64,000 nt of DNA, taken from assembly GCF_022829365.1 (NCBI RefSeq), contig NZ_JAKSYJ010000078.1:87149-151148 (forward strand), read 5' to 3'. Made by a program: the position numbers and the translations under genes. Below the pieces are notes generated by a model. That model worked only from the letters and a program-made list of their open reading frames with translations, did not search any database and was not told where the DNA came from. This document shows, piece by piece, positions 26,869-37,279 of the stretch. Position 1 is the first letter of the stretch. Each line of letters begins with the position of its first letter. Source of the stretch: Methylobacterium sp. J-077. Its GTDB lineage: Bacteria; Pseudomonadota; Alphaproteobacteria; Rhizobiales; Beijerinckiaceae.

Positions 26869-27966
26869 TCAGGCCGCTCCCACCTGCCCGCGATGGCGTA
26901 GATAGTGATCGGCCAGCACGCAGGCCATCATGGCCTCCGCCACCGGCACGGCGCGGATGCCGACGCAGGGATCGTGGCGCCCCTTGGTGATGAGATCCAC
27001 TTCCACGCCGTCCAGGGTCACCGAGCGGCGCGGGGTCAGGATCGATGAGGTCGGCTTCACGGCGAAGCGCACGACCACCGGCTCGCCGTTTGAGATGCCG
27101 CCGAGGATGCCGCCCGCATGGTTGGCGAGGAAGCGCGGACGCCCGCCATTGCCGGCCCGCATCTCGTCGGCATTGTCCTCGCCGCGCAGGGCCGCGGCGG
27201 CGAACCCGTCGCCGATCTCCACGCCCTTCACGGCGTTGATCGACATCATCGCGGCGGCGAGATCGGCGTCCAGCTTGCCGTAGACCGGGGCGCCGAGGCC
27301 CGGCGGCACGCCCTCGGCCACCACCTCGATCACCGCGCCGACGGAGGAGCCGTCCTTGCGGATCGCGTCGAGATAAGTCTCGTACAGGGCGGCCGCCTCG
27401 GCATCCGGGCAGAAGAACGGGTTGTTGCCGACTTCAGCCCAGTCCCAGCGCGACCGGTCGATGGCGTGCGGCCCCATCTGCACCAGGGCCGCGCGGATGG
27501 TGATGCCCGGGATCACCTTGCGCGCCACGGCGCCGGCGGCGACCCGCGCCGCGGTCTCCCGGGCCGAGGACCGGCCGCCGCCGCGATAGTCGCGGATGCC
27601 ATATTTGGCGTCGTAGGTGTAGTCGGCGTGGCCGGGCCGGTAGCTGTCGCGGATCTCGGAATAGTCCTTCGAGCGCTGATCGGTGTTCTCGATCATCAGG
27701 GCGATCGGCGTGCCGGTGGTGAACTGGCGTCCGCCGGTGCGGTCGTCGGAAAACACCCCCGACAGGATCTTCACCTGGTCGGGCTCGCGGCGCTGGGTGG
27801 TGAAGCGCGACTGGCCGGGCTTGCGCCGGTCGAGCTCCGCCTGGATCTCCTTGGCCTCCAGCGCCAGCCCGGGCGGACAGCCATCGACCACGCAGCCGAG
27901 CGCGATCCCGTGGCTCTCGCCGAAGGTCGTGACGCGGAACAGGTGGCCGAACGAATTGTGAGACAT
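26869..27966 (-). CDS. aroC: Chorismate synthase
   Basis: A 365-residue enzyme that makes chorismate from EPSP in the shikimate pathway using reduced FMN. Conserved parts are [20 protein letters not shown] at the N-terminus, [28 protein letters not shown] and the [15 protein letters not shown] and [11 protein letters not shown] segments near the end. Length is standard. A good ATG is present. It is followed by a strong hairpin and then ribB. Confidence 0.97.
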   Translation of the reverse strand: MSHNSFGHLFRVTTFGESHGIALGCVVDGCPPGLALEAKEIQAELDRRKPGQSRFTTQRREPDQVKILSGVFSDDRTGGRQFTTGTPIALMIENTDQRSKDYSEIRDSYRPGHADYTYDAKYGIRDYRGGGRSSARETAARVAAGAVARKVIPGITIRAALVQMGPHAIDRSRWDWAEVGNNPFFCPDAEAAALYETYLDAIRKDGSSVGAVIEVVAEGVPPGLGAPVYGKLDADLAAAMMSINAVKGVEIGDGFAAAALRGEDNADEMRAGNGGRPRFLANHAGGILGGISNGEPVVVRFAVKPTSSILTPRRSVTLDGVEVDLITKGRHDPCVGIRAVPVAEAMMACVLADHYLRHRGQVGAA

Positions 27967-28069
27967 GACGCGGCCCGTCTAGCGCGGGAGCGCCGGAGGC
28001 ACAAACGGCGGTGATGCATCTCAGCGTTCCCGAGTATCGCGCGTCGGGTAGCCGCGAATGTCGTGCCTC

Positions 28070-28663
28070 TCAAATTGCCAGTCCACCCCGCGCCTTGAGC
28101 GCCCGATAGGCCGCCACCCCGACCCCGAGATCGGCCCGCAAACGGCGCTCGTCGCCGAGATCGGCGAGGTCGTAGGTGAGGCCGAGGATGTGCGCGGCCT
28201 CGTAGCCCTCCGGCAATTCGCCCGCGCTGCCGAGGGTGATCGACCGGTTCGGCAGCCTATCGGCGAAGTCCGAGAGCCGAGCCCGCAGCGCATCGCCGCT
28301 GGCGCGCAGATAGGCTTCCGCTTGAGGCCCGTGCTCGCGGATCGCGGCCACCGTCCCCTGCGCCAGCGACAGGTGGACGACCTGGCGATGCGCCGGGAAC
28401 AGGTAGACGAGGTAGTAGCCCTGTGTCGCGCTGGTGGTGATTGCCGGATCGAACACAGCCACCCAGGGCACGGCTGCCCAGCGTGTGCCGCGTCCGGGGC
28501 TGCCCTTCACCAGGAACGGTCCGTCGATCGGTTCGAGGGCGGCGCGCAGCTCGTCCGGCGCGCCGCGCCGGATCACCGCCGCCACGGGATGCCCGGCCGG
28601 CGGATCGAGCCGGGCCAGCGGGTATTCCTCGACGATCCGGCGCAGGGCGTGGCCGAGGCTCAC
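28070..28663 (-). CDS. Stand-alone DUF3578 (McrB N-terminal-like) protein
   Basis: A 197-residue protein made of one DUF3578 domain: SPGRGTRWAAVPWVAVFDP near residue 54, then ITTSATQGYYLVYLF, LSLAQGT and a C-terminal LRADLGVGVAAYRAL. This domain is usually the DNA-recognition part fused to the McrB GTPase. Here there is no GTPase and no McrC nearby. GTG start 2 nt after the stop of the catalase-like gene, so the two form an operon. Role unknown; modified-DNA binding is only an inference from the family. Confidence 0.75.
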   Translation of the reverse strand: MSLGHALRRIVEEYPLARLDPPAGHPVAAVIRRGAPDELRAALEPIDGPFLVKGSPGRGTRWAAVPWVAVFDPAITTSATQGYYLVYLFPAHRQVVHLSLAQGTVAAIREHGPQAEAYLRASGDALRARLSDFADRLPNRSITLGSAGELPEGYEAAHILGLTYDLADLGDERRLRADLGVGVAAYRALKARGGLAI

Positions 28664-28665
28664 CC

Positions 28666-29805
28666 TTACGCCGGGACCTGCTCGATGGCGGTCGGCTCCG
28701 TCTCGGGCGTCCGGTTTCGGCCGTGGCGGAAGCTGGAGAGCGCCTGATAGGTCTTGAGCCGTGCCCGCATCAGCGAACCGAGCGGGCGGTGCGCCGCGAG
28801 GCTGTGGGCCGGCCGGAAGGACAGGACGTCGTCGGCGTAGCGGTTCCGCGCCTCCGATCGGGAATCCTGGGCCGGCAGGACCAGGCGCGCGACGGTGCGA
28901 TAGGGACTCGCGGTCTCGTCCCAGCGCTTCGAGGCATCCTCCACCGGCATGTCGTTGAGGTTCGTGCAGAGCTGCGCGCGGATCTCGAAGATTGCGGCGT
29001 CGCCCGCGAAAAACGCCGTCACCGCGTGCCGGAACGCGTCCGGATCCTCGCCGGGGTGCAGTTTCTCGCCGGCGAGCGCCTCCTGTTTCGCGCCGGCCGG
29101 GAAGGCGGCGATCTTGGCGACATGGTCGCCGTAGCGCAGCGCGGCCTGCGAATAATACAGCTCGGCCAGCGGATGGAGCGGCTCGTGGCCGAAGAAGTCG
29201 AGGAGCGGCGAGCTCTCACCCGTCACCGCCTTCACCACCGTATCGAGGACCCGGGCGGTGCCCGAGACGACGGCCTTCACGGCTTCCGGCGCTTTTGTCC
29301 CAGCCTCGAGCTGCTTCATACTGCCCAGAAAACCCTTGGCATCCGGGTTCGGGAAGACCGGGCCGGTGGCGAGAACGAAATCCTGGGTCTCGGCGCCGTG
29401 ACCGGGCAGCTTCTCGCCCTTGATACCCAGCACCTTGATCGCCATGCCCCGGTGGGTCGAGACGCTGTCCTTCAGCAACTCGCCCGGCCCCTGAGCGAAG
29501 CGGACGATCACCGGATAGGTGCCGCCCTTGGCGAACAGGCCCTGCTTCAGCTCGGGCGGGAGGTCGTCCGGCACCTGAAGCTCGCCGATGACCACGCCGG
29601 TGACCTTGGCGTGCGAGGCGCGCACCGCATGGCCGTAACGCGCCGCCGTCGTCTCGCTCTCGCGGGTCATCGACGCGATGATCGCGTCGATCGTCTCGTT
29701 CTCGTCCGGGGCCGGCGTTTCGATCCCGTCGTGGTAGCGCAGGTAGGTCTCGGTCAAGGTATGAATTCCGATCGCGATCTGATCGGGACCCAACCGCCGG
29801 GCCAT
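28666..29805 (-). CDS. Catalase-family (minimal catalase-like) protein
   Basis: A 379-residue heme protein of the small catalase family. It has the distal His region RASHAKVTG, VIVRFAQGPGE, HRGMAIKVLGIKG, and a C-terminal segment with RARLKTYQALSSFRH that supplies the proximal Tyr and trailing Arg. It lacks a signal peptide and the C-terminal flavodoxin-like part of large catalases. Such proteins may be peroxidases or lipid-peroxide enzymes rather than true catalases. It is co-transcribed with the DUF3578 gene that follows. Confidence 0.82.
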   Translation of the reverse strand: MARRLGPDQIAIGIHTLTETYLRYHDGIETPAPDENETIDAIIASMTRESETTAARYGHAVRASHAKVTGVVIGELQVPDDLPPELKQGLFAKGGTYPVIVRFAQGPGELLKDSVSTHRGMAIKVLGIKGEKLPGHGAETQDFVLATGPVFPNPDAKGFLGSMKQLEAGTKAPEAVKAVVSGTARVLDTVVKAVTGESSPLLDFFGHEPLHPLAELYYSQAALRYGDHVAKIAAFPAGAKQEALAGEKLHPGEDPDAFRHAVTAFFAGDAAIFEIRAQLCTNLNDMPVEDASKRWDETASPYRTVARLVLPAQDSRSEARNRYADDVLSFRPAHSLAAHRPLGSLMRARLKTYQALSSFRHGRNRTPETEPTAIEQVPA

Positions 29806-29826
29806 CCCTGAGTTTCCCCGCCGCGA

Positions 29827-30966
29827 TCAGGCATTCGGTCGCGCCAGCACCCCGCCGGTCATCGGCTCGCGCACCCCGGTGGTGGGCGGAAACGTGATCG
29901 GCAGGCCCCGGAGCGAGCGCACGGCGAGATACGCGAAGGCCTGCGCCTCCAGGTAGGCCGAGGACCAGCCGATGGCGTCCGCGGTCGTGATCTCGGCCCT
30001 CAGATGGTAGTTCAGCAGCCGCACCAGCTCGCCGTTGCGGGCGCCGCCCCCGGCGACGATCCAGCGGGTCGGGATCTCGGGGGCGTGGTCGAGCGCCCGG
30101 GCCACCGCCCGCGCCGTGAACGCGGTCAGCGTCGCGGCACCGTCCTCCGTCGAGAGCTGGCCGGCGAGCTTGTGCGAGAACCAGTTCCGGTCGAGTGATT
30201 TCGGCGGCCGGCGCAAGAAGAACGGGTGCATCAGCAGCCAGGCGAGCAAGGGCTCGTCGGCGCGTCCGCGGGCGGCGGTGCGGCCGCCATCGTCGAGGTT
30301 CTTGCCCTCGCGCTCCTGCATCCACTCGTCGATCAGGGCGTTGCCGGGGCCGGTATCGAAGGCGATCACGCCGCCCTTGGAATCGATCAGCGTCGCGTTG
30401 GCGACGCCGCCGATATTGAGGATGCCGAACGGGCCGTCGAAGCCCGACGCCTCGGCCAGCGCCTTGTGGAACACCGGCACCAGCGGCGCCCCCTGTCCGC
30501 CGGCCTCGATATCGGCCCGCCGCAGGTCCGAGACCACGGGGATGCCGAGCCGGGTGGCCAGCGCCTGCCCGTCGCCGATCTGGATGGAGATGCGCTGGTC
30601 CGGCCGGTGGATCACGGTCTGGCCGTGGAAGCCGATGACGTCGATGGACTCGGCGCTCAAGCCGTTCTCGGCGAGAAAACGCTCGACCGCCTCGGCATGA
30701 GCCTGGGTGACGAACGCCTCCGCCTCGGGCAGGCGTCCGGGCCGGTCGCCCGGATGGAGCACCGACTCCGCATCCTTGGTGGCCACCCGCAGGAGCGTCT
30801 TCTCCTCGTCGGTATAGCCGCGATACCCGGTCGGCCCCAGGGGCTCCAGGAAGTTGTTGTGGCCTCTGACGACGTGGACCCGCTCGCCGTCGGTCTCGAT
30901 CAGCGCGATGTCGACGCCGTCCAGCGAGGTGCCGCTCATCAGCCCGATCGCGCGCATCATCGCCAT
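29827..30966 (-). CDS. anmK: Anhydro-N-acetylmuramic acid kinase
   Basis: A 379-residue cell-wall recycling enzyme that cleaves and phosphorylates anhydro-MurNAc. Family motifs are [14 protein letters not shown] at 6-19, [29 protein letters not shown] and [13 protein letters not shown]. The ASKHA nucleotide site is intact. The start MAMMRAIG is accepted from the family. It diverges from tyrS across 124 nt. NagZ of the same recycling pathway is encoded 4 kb away in this window. Confidence 0.95.
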   Translation of the reverse strand: MAMMRAIGLMSGTSLDGVDIALIETDGERVHVVRGHNNFLEPLGPTGYRGYTDEEKTLLRVATKDAESVLHPGDRPGRLPEAEAFVTQAHAEAVERFLAENGLSAESIDVIGFHGQTVIHRPDQRISIQIGDGQALATRLGIPVVSDLRRADIEAGGQGAPLVPVFHKALAEASGFDGPFGILNIGGVANATLIDSKGGVIAFDTGPGNALIDEWMQEREGKNLDDGGRTAARGRADEPLLAWLLMHPFFLRRPPKSLDRNWFSHKLAGQLSTEDGAATLTAFTARAVARALDHAPEIPTRWIVAGGGARNGELVRLLNYHLRAEITTADAIGWSSAYLEAQAFAYLAVRSLRGLPITFPPTTGVREPMTGGVLARPNA

Positions 30967-31090
30967 TCCGCCCTGCCCCGTGCCTTTCGGTCAACGCCCT
31001 GCTAAGAGCGCGCCGTATCCTGAACCCCAGCGCGAGCTAGCACGCAGAGCCTCGGCCTGTCGCGCCGGCTCGCGATCCGAGACCGCAGCC

Positions 31091-32362
31091 ATGAATGCCG
31101 AGAGCCTTGCGCCGCAATCCGACTTCCTGCGGATCCTGACCGAGCGCGGCTACATCCACCAGACCTCCGACCTCGCCGGGATCGACGCCGCCGCGCGCGA
31201 AGGGCGGCTCACGACCTATGTCGGCTACGATTGCACGGCGGCCTCGCTCCATGTCGGGCACCTGCTGTCGATCATGATGCTGCACTGGCTGCAGGCCACC
31301 GGGGGCAAGCCGATCGCCCTGATGGGCGGCGGCACCACCCGGGTCGGCGACCCGTCCGGCCGGGACGAGACCCGCAAGATCCTGACCGTCGAGCAGATCG
31401 ACGCCAACAAGGCCGAGATCCGCAAGACCTTCGACCGGTTCCTGCGCTTCGGCGAGGGCGCGGGCGACGCCGTGATGGTCGACAACGCCGAGTGGCTGAC
31501 CAAGCTCAACTACATCGAGATGCTGCGCGACATAGGCCGCCATTTCTCGGTGAACCGCATGCTGTCGATGGACAGCGTCCGCCTGCGCCTGGAGCGCGAC
31601 CAGGAACTGTCGTTCCTGGAATTCAACTACATGATCCTGCAATCCTACGACTTCGTCGAGCTGAACCGCCGCTACGGCTGCATCCTGCAGATGGGCGGCT
31701 CGGACCAGTGGGGCAACATCGTCAACGGCATCGATCTGGGCCGGCGCATGGGCACGCCCCAGCTCTACGCCCTGACCTGCCCGCTGCTGACCACGTCCTC
31801 GGGTGCCAAGATGGGCAAGACCGCCGCCGGCGCGGTCTGGCTCAACCCCGACATGCTCAAGCCGTACGATTACTGGCAGTTCTGGCGCAACACCGAAGAC
31901 GCGGACGTGGCCCGCTTCCTCAAGCTGTTCACGCTGCTGCCGATGGACGAGATCGCGCGGCTCGCGGCTTTGGCCGGCTCCGAGATCAATGCGGCCAAGA
32001 CGGTGCTCGCCACCGAGGCCACGGCGCTGATGCATGGCCGCGAGGTCGCCGAGGCCGCCGCCGAGACCGCGCGGAAGACGTTCGTCGAAGGGACGCTGGC
32101 CGCGGATCTGCCGAGCCTCACCGTGCCGGCCGTGACCCTGGAAGCCGGGCTCGGCGTGCTCACCGCGTTCGGGCCGGAGATCGCCAAGCTCGTGCCCTCG
32201 ACCAGCGAGGCGCGGCGCCAGATCAAGGGTGGGGGTCTGCGGGTCAACGATGTCGCGGTGACGGACGAGAAGGCGATGCTGACGCCGGCGGACCTGACCC
32301 AGGATGGCGTGATCAAGCTGTCCTTCGGCAAGAAGCGGCACGTGCTGTTGCGGACGGCGTAG
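31091..32362 (+). CDS. tyrS: Tyrosyl-tRNA synthetase
   Basis: A 423-residue class I synthetase. The HIGH-type motif is HVGH (54-57), the tyrosine-binding segments YVGYDC and [14 protein letters not shown] are present, and the KMSKS loop reads KMGKT (240-244). The C-terminal S4 RNA-binding domain follows ([16 protein letters not shown]). The ATG at 31091 follows a weak ribosome site. This block (anmK, tyrS) is usual in Rhizobiales. Confidence 0.97.
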   Translation: MNAESLAPQSDFLRILTERGYIHQTSDLAGIDAAAREGRLTTYVGYDCTAASLHVGHLLSIMMLHWLQATGGKPIALMGGGTTRVGDPSGRDETRKILTVEQIDANKAEIRKTFDRFLRFGEGAGDAVMVDNAEWLTKLNYIEMLRDIGRHFSVNRMLSMDSVRLRLERDQELSFLEFNYMILQSYDFVELNRRYGCILQMGGSDQWGNIVNGIDLGRRMGTPQLYALTCPLLTTSSGAKMGKTAAGAVWLNPDMLKPYDYWQFWRNTEDADVARFLKLFTLLPMDEIARLAALAGSEINAAKTVLATEATALMHGREVAEAAAETARKTFVEGTLAADLPSLTVPAVTLEAGLGVLTAFGPEIAKLVPSTSEARRQIKGGGLRVNDVAVTDEKAMLTPADLTQDGVIKLSFGKKRHVLLRTA

Positions 32363-32372
32363 CGCACGATCG

Positions 32373-32481
32373 GTTTTCCAAAGGGCCTCCGGCTCTTTGG
32401 CGGGGTTCGGGGCGCGCAGCCCCGATCTGCCAGGGCTCCGCTCTGGACCCGCAAAAGGTCCGAGACCTTTTGAAACCCGGA
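32373..32481 (+). repeat. Multi-hairpin intergenic element after tyrS
   Basis: Four small stem-loops stand in a row: ccaaag/ctttgg (32378-32400), cggggc/gccccg (about 32407-32423), ccag/ctgg around the 32431-32446 CCAGGGCTCCGCTCTGG run, and caaaaggtc/gaccttttg (32452-32472) with 9 bp. Similar ggtccagggc.. and ..ctttggcggggt runs are commonly seen between Methylobacterium genes, so this looks like a dispersed repeat that also terminates tyrS and tatC transcripts. Copy number cannot be tested here. Confidence 0.55.
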
Positions 32482-32497
32482 CTTGTCGATCCGATCC

Positions 32498-33298
32498 CTA
32501 CGGATCGAGCCCGTCCGCGACCCGCCGCGCTGCGCGCAGCTTCTCGACCCGGGCCACCGAGAACACCGACGCCTCGTAGAGGAGCAGCATCGGGATCGCC
32601 AGCGAGAGCTGCGAGATCACGTCCGGCGGCGTCAGCACTGCGGCCATCACGAAGACCAGGACGATCGCATAGCGGCGCTTCTCGCGCAGGAAGGCCGCGT
32701 CGATGATGCCGATCTGGCCGAGCAGGGTCAGGATCACCGGGAGCTGGAACGCGATGCCGAAGGCGAAGATCAGCGTCATGATCAGCGAGAGATACTCGTC
32801 GACCTTTGGCAGCAGCTTGATCGTCGGCTCACCCGCGACGCCGACCTGCTGCAGCGATACCGAGAATTTTATCAATAACGGCATTGCCAGGAAGAAGACG
32901 ACCAGCGCGCCGAGAATGAAGAAGATCGGCGTCGCCACCAGGTAGGGCAGGAACGCTTTGCGCTCGTTGCGGTAGAGGCCGGGCGCCACGAAGGCGTAGA
33001 TCTGCGTGGCGATCACCGGGAAGGCGAGGAACGCGGCGCCGAACACGCTGAGCTTGATGTTGGTGAAGACCTGTTCGAGGAAATGCGTCGCGATCAGCTC
33101 GGCATTCTGCACGCCTACGATCGAGACGTAGGGGTAGACCAGGATGTTGTAGATATCCCGCGAGAAGAAGAAGCAGCAGAAGAACATCACCACGAAGGCG
33201 ATCAGCGACTTGATCAGCCGCGCACGCAATTCGATCAGGTGTTCGAGCAGCGGTGCCCGGGACGCTTCGATCTCGGCCTCGTCGGCGTCGCTGATCAT
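32498..33298 (-). CDS. tatC: Twin-arginine translocase subunit TatC
   Basis: A 266-residue, six-helix core of the Tat export machine. Conserved parts are [17 protein letters not shown] at the N-terminus, [25 protein letters not shown] and LTPPDVISQ. It binds twin-arginine signal peptides, such as that of the dienelactone hydrolase in this window. The ATG overlaps tatB by 4 nt. Operon order is tatA-tatB-tatC. Confidence 0.97.
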   Translation of the reverse strand: MISDADEAEIEASRAPLLEHLIELRARLIKSLIAFVVMFFCCFFFSRDIYNILVYPYVSIVGVQNAELIATHFLEQVFTNIKLSVFGAAFLAFPVIATQIYAFVAPGLYRNERKAFLPYLVATPIFFILGALVVFFLAMPLLIKFSVSLQQVGVAGEPTIKLLPKVDEYLSLIMTLIFAFGIAFQLPVILTLLGQIGIIDAAFLREKRRYAIVLVFVMAAVLTPPDVISQLSLAIPMLLLYEASVFSVARVEKLRAARRVADGLDP

Positions 33299-33888
33299 CG
33301 GACGGCAGTGCCGTTCTTCGGGTCCATGGGGGCGTCGTGCGTGGGTTCAGGCTCGGGCGGCGGCCCATAGGGATCGTCGACCGAGCCGGGGATCGGGAGT
33401 GGCGTTTCCTCTGAGGCAGCGTGCTGAACCGGCTGCGAATGTGCTGCCGGCTCGGCAGCGGCCAGCTCCGGCTCGGCGCCGGCCGACGCGGTGGCCTCCT
33501 GCTCGGCCTTCAGCTGCGCCGTTGCGTCGGCCAGCGAGCGCACATCCGGCGCCGGCTTCTCGGGTCCGAGGGTTTCGGAGCCCTGCCGGGCGGCGACCCG
33601 GCCCTCGACCGCACCCTTCAACTCGTCCCGGATCGTCTGGACCGGGTTGAAGCCGGAACTCGCGGCACGAACGGTGTTGCGGATGCCGTCGACTTCCTTG
33701 CGAACCTCGTCGAGCTCGGCCTCGCGGATCGCCTCGTTGAACTGCATCTGAAACTCGCCGGCCATGCGGCGCAGCTTCGTGGTGATCTGCCCGACGGTGC
33801 GCAGCGCCTTCGGAAGATCCTTCGGCCCGATGACGATGAGGGCGACGCCGCCGATCAGCATCACCTCGCCCCAACTCATGTCCAGCAT
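33295..33888 (-). CDS. tatB: Sec-independent translocase protein TatB
   Basis: A 197-residue protein. The N-terminal [22 protein letters not shown] membrane helix is followed by the [12 protein letters not shown] amphipathic helix and a long Glu/Ala-rich cytoplasmic tail with Pro-rich end. TatB forms the receptor complex with TatC. Its stop overlaps tatC by 4 nt; a 102-nt gap separates it from tatA. Confidence 0.95.
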   Translation of the reverse strand: MLDMSWGEVMLIGGVALIVIGPKDLPKALRTVGQITTKLRRMAGEFQMQFNEAIREAELDEVRKEVDGIRNTVRAASSGFNPVQTIRDELKGAVEGRVAARQGSETLGPEKPAPDVRSLADATAQLKAEQEATASAGAEPELAAAEPAAHSQPVQHAASEETPLPIPGSVDDPYGPPPEPEPTHDAPMDPKNGTAVR

Positions 33889-33990
33889 GTCGTCGACGGT
33901 CCTGCTGCCCTGGGATCCGGACCCGAGCCCGAACCCCGTCAGGCTCTACACGAGGGCGCGCGCCCTGATAGTCCCTAGATCGGCTTGCCC

Positions 33991-34263
33991 TCAGACCGGC
34001 TTGCGCTCGCCGCCCGGCAGATGGCTCGCGGGAATCGCGGTCCCGGGGCTGGTCTCGGCGGTGTGCGGGAGGGTGCGGACCGGCTCGCTCGGCGGCGGCA
34101 CCGGCTGGCTCGCCGGAGGCGTCTCGTCCTCGGCCATGCCCTTCTTGAACGCCTTGATGCCCTTGGCGACGTCGCCCATCAGGTCGGAGACCTTGCCGCG
34201 TCCGAACAGCAGCATGACGATGACGGCAACGATGACCCAGTGCCAGATACTCATGCTGCCCAT
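33991..34263 (-). CDS. tatA: Sec-independent translocase protein TatA
   Basis: A 90-residue protein: short N-tail, helix [17 protein letters not shown], the [20 protein letters not shown] amphipathic helix and a Pro/Glu tail. It forms the Tat pore. AGGAGG is 5 nt before the ATG at 34263, so the longer frame from 34320 is not used. It is the first gene of the tat operon. Confidence 0.96.
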   Translation of the reverse strand: MGSMSIWHWVIVAVIVMLLFGRGKVSDLMGDVAKGIKAFKKGMAEDETPPASQPVPPPSEPVRTLPHTAETSPGTAIPASHLPGGERKPV

Positions 34264-34460
34264 GGCAACCTCCTGCGTGCGTCGACCTGCCTGCGCCCAC
34301 CTGTGGGTGCGTGACGCCACGACCGGTTGAAGATTTCCAGGCGAACCTAGGGATCGGACCGCCCGAACACAAGCAGAGGCGGGCGCAGGGGCGGTGGAAG
34401 GCCGCGGGTTGAAGCCTCGTCCCGACAGGCCGTTGCCGGCTTTCGGAGAACGATACTCCG

Positions 34461-35468
34461 TTAGGCCGCGGTGGCGAGCGCCGCTGCGAACCGGGCGCGC
34501 GCCTCGGGCACGTCGATTCCATCGTCAGCGCGGTCGAGGCGCGCCAAAGCGGCGGCGGCGCGCCGGGCGGCCTCGCCCGCCAGAGTCGGGGCGGCTTCGG
34601 CGACGGCGCGCATCTCATCCATCGCGCCGTTGCAATGCAGCCCGATATCGATCCCCGCCGCGAAGGCCGCCTGCGTCCGGTCGCGGAACGTGCCGGTGAG
34701 CGCGTGCATCGACAGGTCGTCGGTCATCAGGAGGCCGTCGAAGCCGATGGCGCCGCGGATCACGTCACGGATGACGGCGGCCGACTGCGTGGCCGGCCGA
34801 TCCGGTTCGATCGCGGTGAAGACCACGTGCGCGCTCATCGCCATCGGCAGGTCGGCGAGCGCCTGGAACGGCCGGAAATCCTGGGCGGCCAGGGACTCAA
34901 GGGTCGCCTCGACCACCGGCAGGCCGTGATGGCTGTCGCAGGCGGCGCGGCCATGGCCGGGCATGTGCTTCATCACCGGCAGGACGCCGCCGGCGATCAG
35001 GCCCTCGGCCACGGCCCGGCCGATCTCGGCCACTGAATCCGGGTTCGAGCCGTAGGCCCGGTCGCCGATGATGTCGTGCGATCCCGGGGCCGGCACGTCG
35101 AGCACCGGCGCGCAATCGACGTTGATGCCGACCTCGGCCAGATCGTGCGCCATCAGGCGGGCGCCGAGCCGGGCGATCGCGGTGGCGCTGCCGTTCAGGC
35201 GTCCGTAGCGGCCGCCCGCCGGATAGGCCGGCCAGTGCGGCGGCCCCATCCGCTGGACCCGGCCGCCCTCCTGGTCGATCAGGATCGGCGCTGCGGCAGA
35301 TCCCAGGCACGCGCGCAGCGACGCGGTCAGGGCGCGCACCTCGTCCGGCGTGCCGATGTTGCGCTTGAACAGGATGAAGCCCCAGGGCCGCACGTCCCGG
35401 AAGAAGGCGGCCTCCTCGGCGGAGAGCGTCTTGCCGGCGCAGCCGAGGATCAGGGCACGGGCGGTCAT
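34461..35468 (-). CDS. nagZ: Beta-N-acetylhexosaminidase NagZ
   Basis: A 335-residue family-3 glycosidase of muropeptide recycling that removes GlcNAc from anhydro-muropeptides. Key parts are [20 protein letters not shown] with the catalytic His, and the nucleophile Asp in [12 protein letters not shown]. Length is normal for alphaproteobacteria. It is followed by tat genes and preceded by the SPOR protein, as in other Rhizobiales. Confidence 0.95.
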   Translation of the reverse strand: MTARALILGCAGKTLSAEEAAFFRDVRPWGFILFKRNIGTPDEVRALTASLRACLGSAAAPILIDQEGGRVQRMGPPHWPAYPAGGRYGRLNGSATAIARLGARLMAHDLAEVGINVDCAPVLDVPAPGSHDIIGDRAYGSNPDSVAEIGRAVAEGLIAGGVLPVMKHMPGHGRAACDSHHGLPVVEATLESLAAQDFRPFQALADLPMAMSAHVVFTAIEPDRPATQSAAVIRDVIRGAIGFDGLLMTDDLSMHALTGTFRDRTQAAFAAGIDIGLHCNGAMDEMRAVAEAAPTLAGEAARRAAAALARLDRADDGIDVPEARARFAAALATAA

Positions 35469-35877
35469 TCAAGCTTCTCGGTGGCCACGCGGGTGCGGCG
35501 GGGAAACGGCGGGTCCGGCGAATCGGTGCCGGCAGAGTCGGGCGGGAAAGGGGAGCCGGCAAGGCGAAACCGCGGGCCCGGCTCAGCTGAAGTGTAAAGG
35601 GGGACGGGGTGTTGCGGGAGGGACTCGCGTTTTACGTTGAAGCCCTCCGCCTCCCCGCTCTGTGCGATGTTCCCACAGCGCCCTGTGGAGGCCGAGACGC
35701 TTCCCCTCTCCCGTGCGGGAGAGGGTTGGGGTGAGGGATCAGGTTTCTCCGGAAAAGTCTCGCCCCTCACCCTGTCCCTCTCCCGCACGGGAGAGGGGAT
35801 CCGAGCCTCATCCGCAGATTTTTAAATCCGGCAGCATGCTCGGGAGGGGGCGCCCCGGTTGCCCGGCTAACGCGGCC
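35469..35877. other. 409-nt intergenic region with inverted repeats
   Basis: Between nagZ and the SPOR gene, both on the minus strand. It holds a pair of REP-like palindromes (separate entry) and no protein-like frame. The stretch 35469-35690 is otherwise ordinary and must contain the nagZ promoter; I see no clear -35/-10. Confidence 0.5.
35702..35799. repeat. Pair of REP-like inverted repeats
   Basis: Two copies of a ctctcccgtgcgggagag-type palindrome, at about 35704-35726 and 35778-35797, each flanked by ggtgaggg / ccctcacc so that the two copies face each other. The whole unit, 35702-35799, is an inverted pair separated by about 25 nt. Elements of this CCCTCTCCCGCACGGGAGAGGG kind are common dispersed repeats between bacterial genes. 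They could fold into a long hairpin and stop transcription from the SPOR gene. Confidence 0.65.
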
Positions 35878-37230
35878 TCAGTTCTTCGCCACGAAGCACT
35901 GGCCGCCCTCGCCCTGCAGGGCGGTGCACAGGCTCGCGGCTTCATTCTTGGCCAGTGGCCCGACGCGGACGCGGAAGATCGTCTTGCCGTTGACCTCGGC
36001 CTGCCGGATCAGCTCGGGCTTGCCGGCGAGCTCGCTGTACTTGGCCTGCATCTGCTTGAGCGCGGCCTTGGCCTCGGCGGCGCTGCCGCGCACCCCGAGT
36101 TGGACCGAGAACCCGCCGACCGAGCCGGTCTTGACGGTGTCGTCGACGGCCTCCGGCGCCTCCGGGGCGGGCGCGGCCACGGACGCGACGCGCTGCACGG
36201 CCTTCGGCGGCTTCACGGCCACGGGTTTTGCCGGGGCGGCCTCGACCGGGGTGGGCGACGGCGGTGCCTGGACCGGTTCCGGCGCGGGCGGCGGCAGCGC
36301 CGCGGCGGCTTGGCGGCCGGGCCGGGCCTTCGGCTGCTGCGGCGGCTCGTCGGTCGGCAGCACCATGGTCGGGATCGGGGCCGGACCGGCGTCGGCCTGC
36401 GCCTCGCGCTGCACCGGCGCGGGCGGGGCTTCCGGCTTCACCGCCACGGTCCGGACCCGGCGCGGCTCGCCGAACGCCTCGAACGGGCCGTTGCCCGGCG
36501 TGGTGCCGCTCTGCGCGCCACCGGCGGGGCCGGTGCCCTGCGCCGCGCGGGCCGCCTCGGCCACGTCGATCGGCTGCTCCTCGCGGTTGACGATCTTGAT
36601 CTGGCCGTCCTTCGCCTTGCCCTTGTTGTTGTCGTAGATCTGCCGGTTCTGGTCCGGGATCTCGACGCCGTCGGCGACCTTCGGGGCGACCTTGAGGGGC
36701 GTGGAATCGGCCTGGACGACGGGCACGCCGCCGCCGCTGCTCGAACCGTGAAGCCCCTTGTAGGTGAGCGCGCCCGTGACGGCGACCGCGACGATCGCGA
36801 TGCCGGCCCCCACGGAGGCGAGGCGCCGTCGCGGGTTCACGCGACGCAGGGAGCGGCCGTCCTCGTACTCAGCGGCGCCGAGACCCTGCTCAGTCTCCGC
36901 GCCGTAAGCCACGGGCTCCTCGTGCGTGTCGCGCTCCACCGAGGCCAGGTATTGATCGAAGGCGTCGGCGGGGTTCGGCTTGGCCGGCTCGGGGGCGAAG
37001 CTCGGCTCGACCCGGCCATCCCAGGCGGCCTGCGGCTGCGCAGTGGCCGCGCCGCGCATCTCGTCCCGTACCGCCAGCAGCGCGCGGAACGGGTCGTCCT
37101 GCCCGACGATGCGGGCGAGCTCGGCCAGCGGGTCGGGCTTGGCGCCGCCCGCGGCGGCGCGGGCCTGATCCTGACGCAGATCGCGCGCGAGGGCGTCCAA
37201 ATCGACCTGAGCGCGCGAAGCGTTCGTCAT
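35878..37230 (-). CDS. SPOR-domain membrane protein
   Basis: A 450-residue bitopic protein: cytoplasmic acidic N-terminus, one helix (about 137-157, RRLASVGAGIAIVAVAVTG), a long Pro/Ala-rich periplasmic linker and a C-terminal SPOR domain (about 373-450: FSVQLGVRGSAAEAKAALKQM, FRVRVGPLAKNEAASLC). SPOR domains bind denuded septal glycan, so a cell-division role is likely. It stands between argS and nagZ, the usual Rhizobiales order. Confidence 0.92.
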   Translation of the reverse strand: MTNASRAQVDLDALARDLRQDQARAAAGGAKPDPLAELARIVGQDDPFRALLAVRDEMRGAATAQPQAAWDGRVEPSFAPEPAKPNPADAFDQYLASVERDTHEEPVAYGAETEQGLGAAEYEDGRSLRRVNPRRRLASVGAGIAIVAVAVTGALTYKGLHGSSSGGGVPVVQADSTPLKVAPKVADGVEIPDQNRQIYDNNKGKAKDGQIKIVNREEQPIDVAEAARAAQGTGPAGGAQSGTTPGNGPFEAFGEPRRVRTVAVKPEAPPAPVQREAQADAGPAPIPTMVLPTDEPPQQPKARPGRQAAAALPPPAPEPVQAPPSPTPVEAAPAKPVAVKPPKAVQRVASVAAPAPEAPEAVDDTVKTGSVGGFSVQLGVRGSAAEAKAALKQMQAKYSELAGKPELIRQAEVNGKTIFRVRVGPLAKNEAASLCTALQGEGGQCFVAKN

Positions 37231-37279
37231 GGCAGCATCCTCACATCAGCGCCGATCACCGGCCCGATGGTCATCGAGC

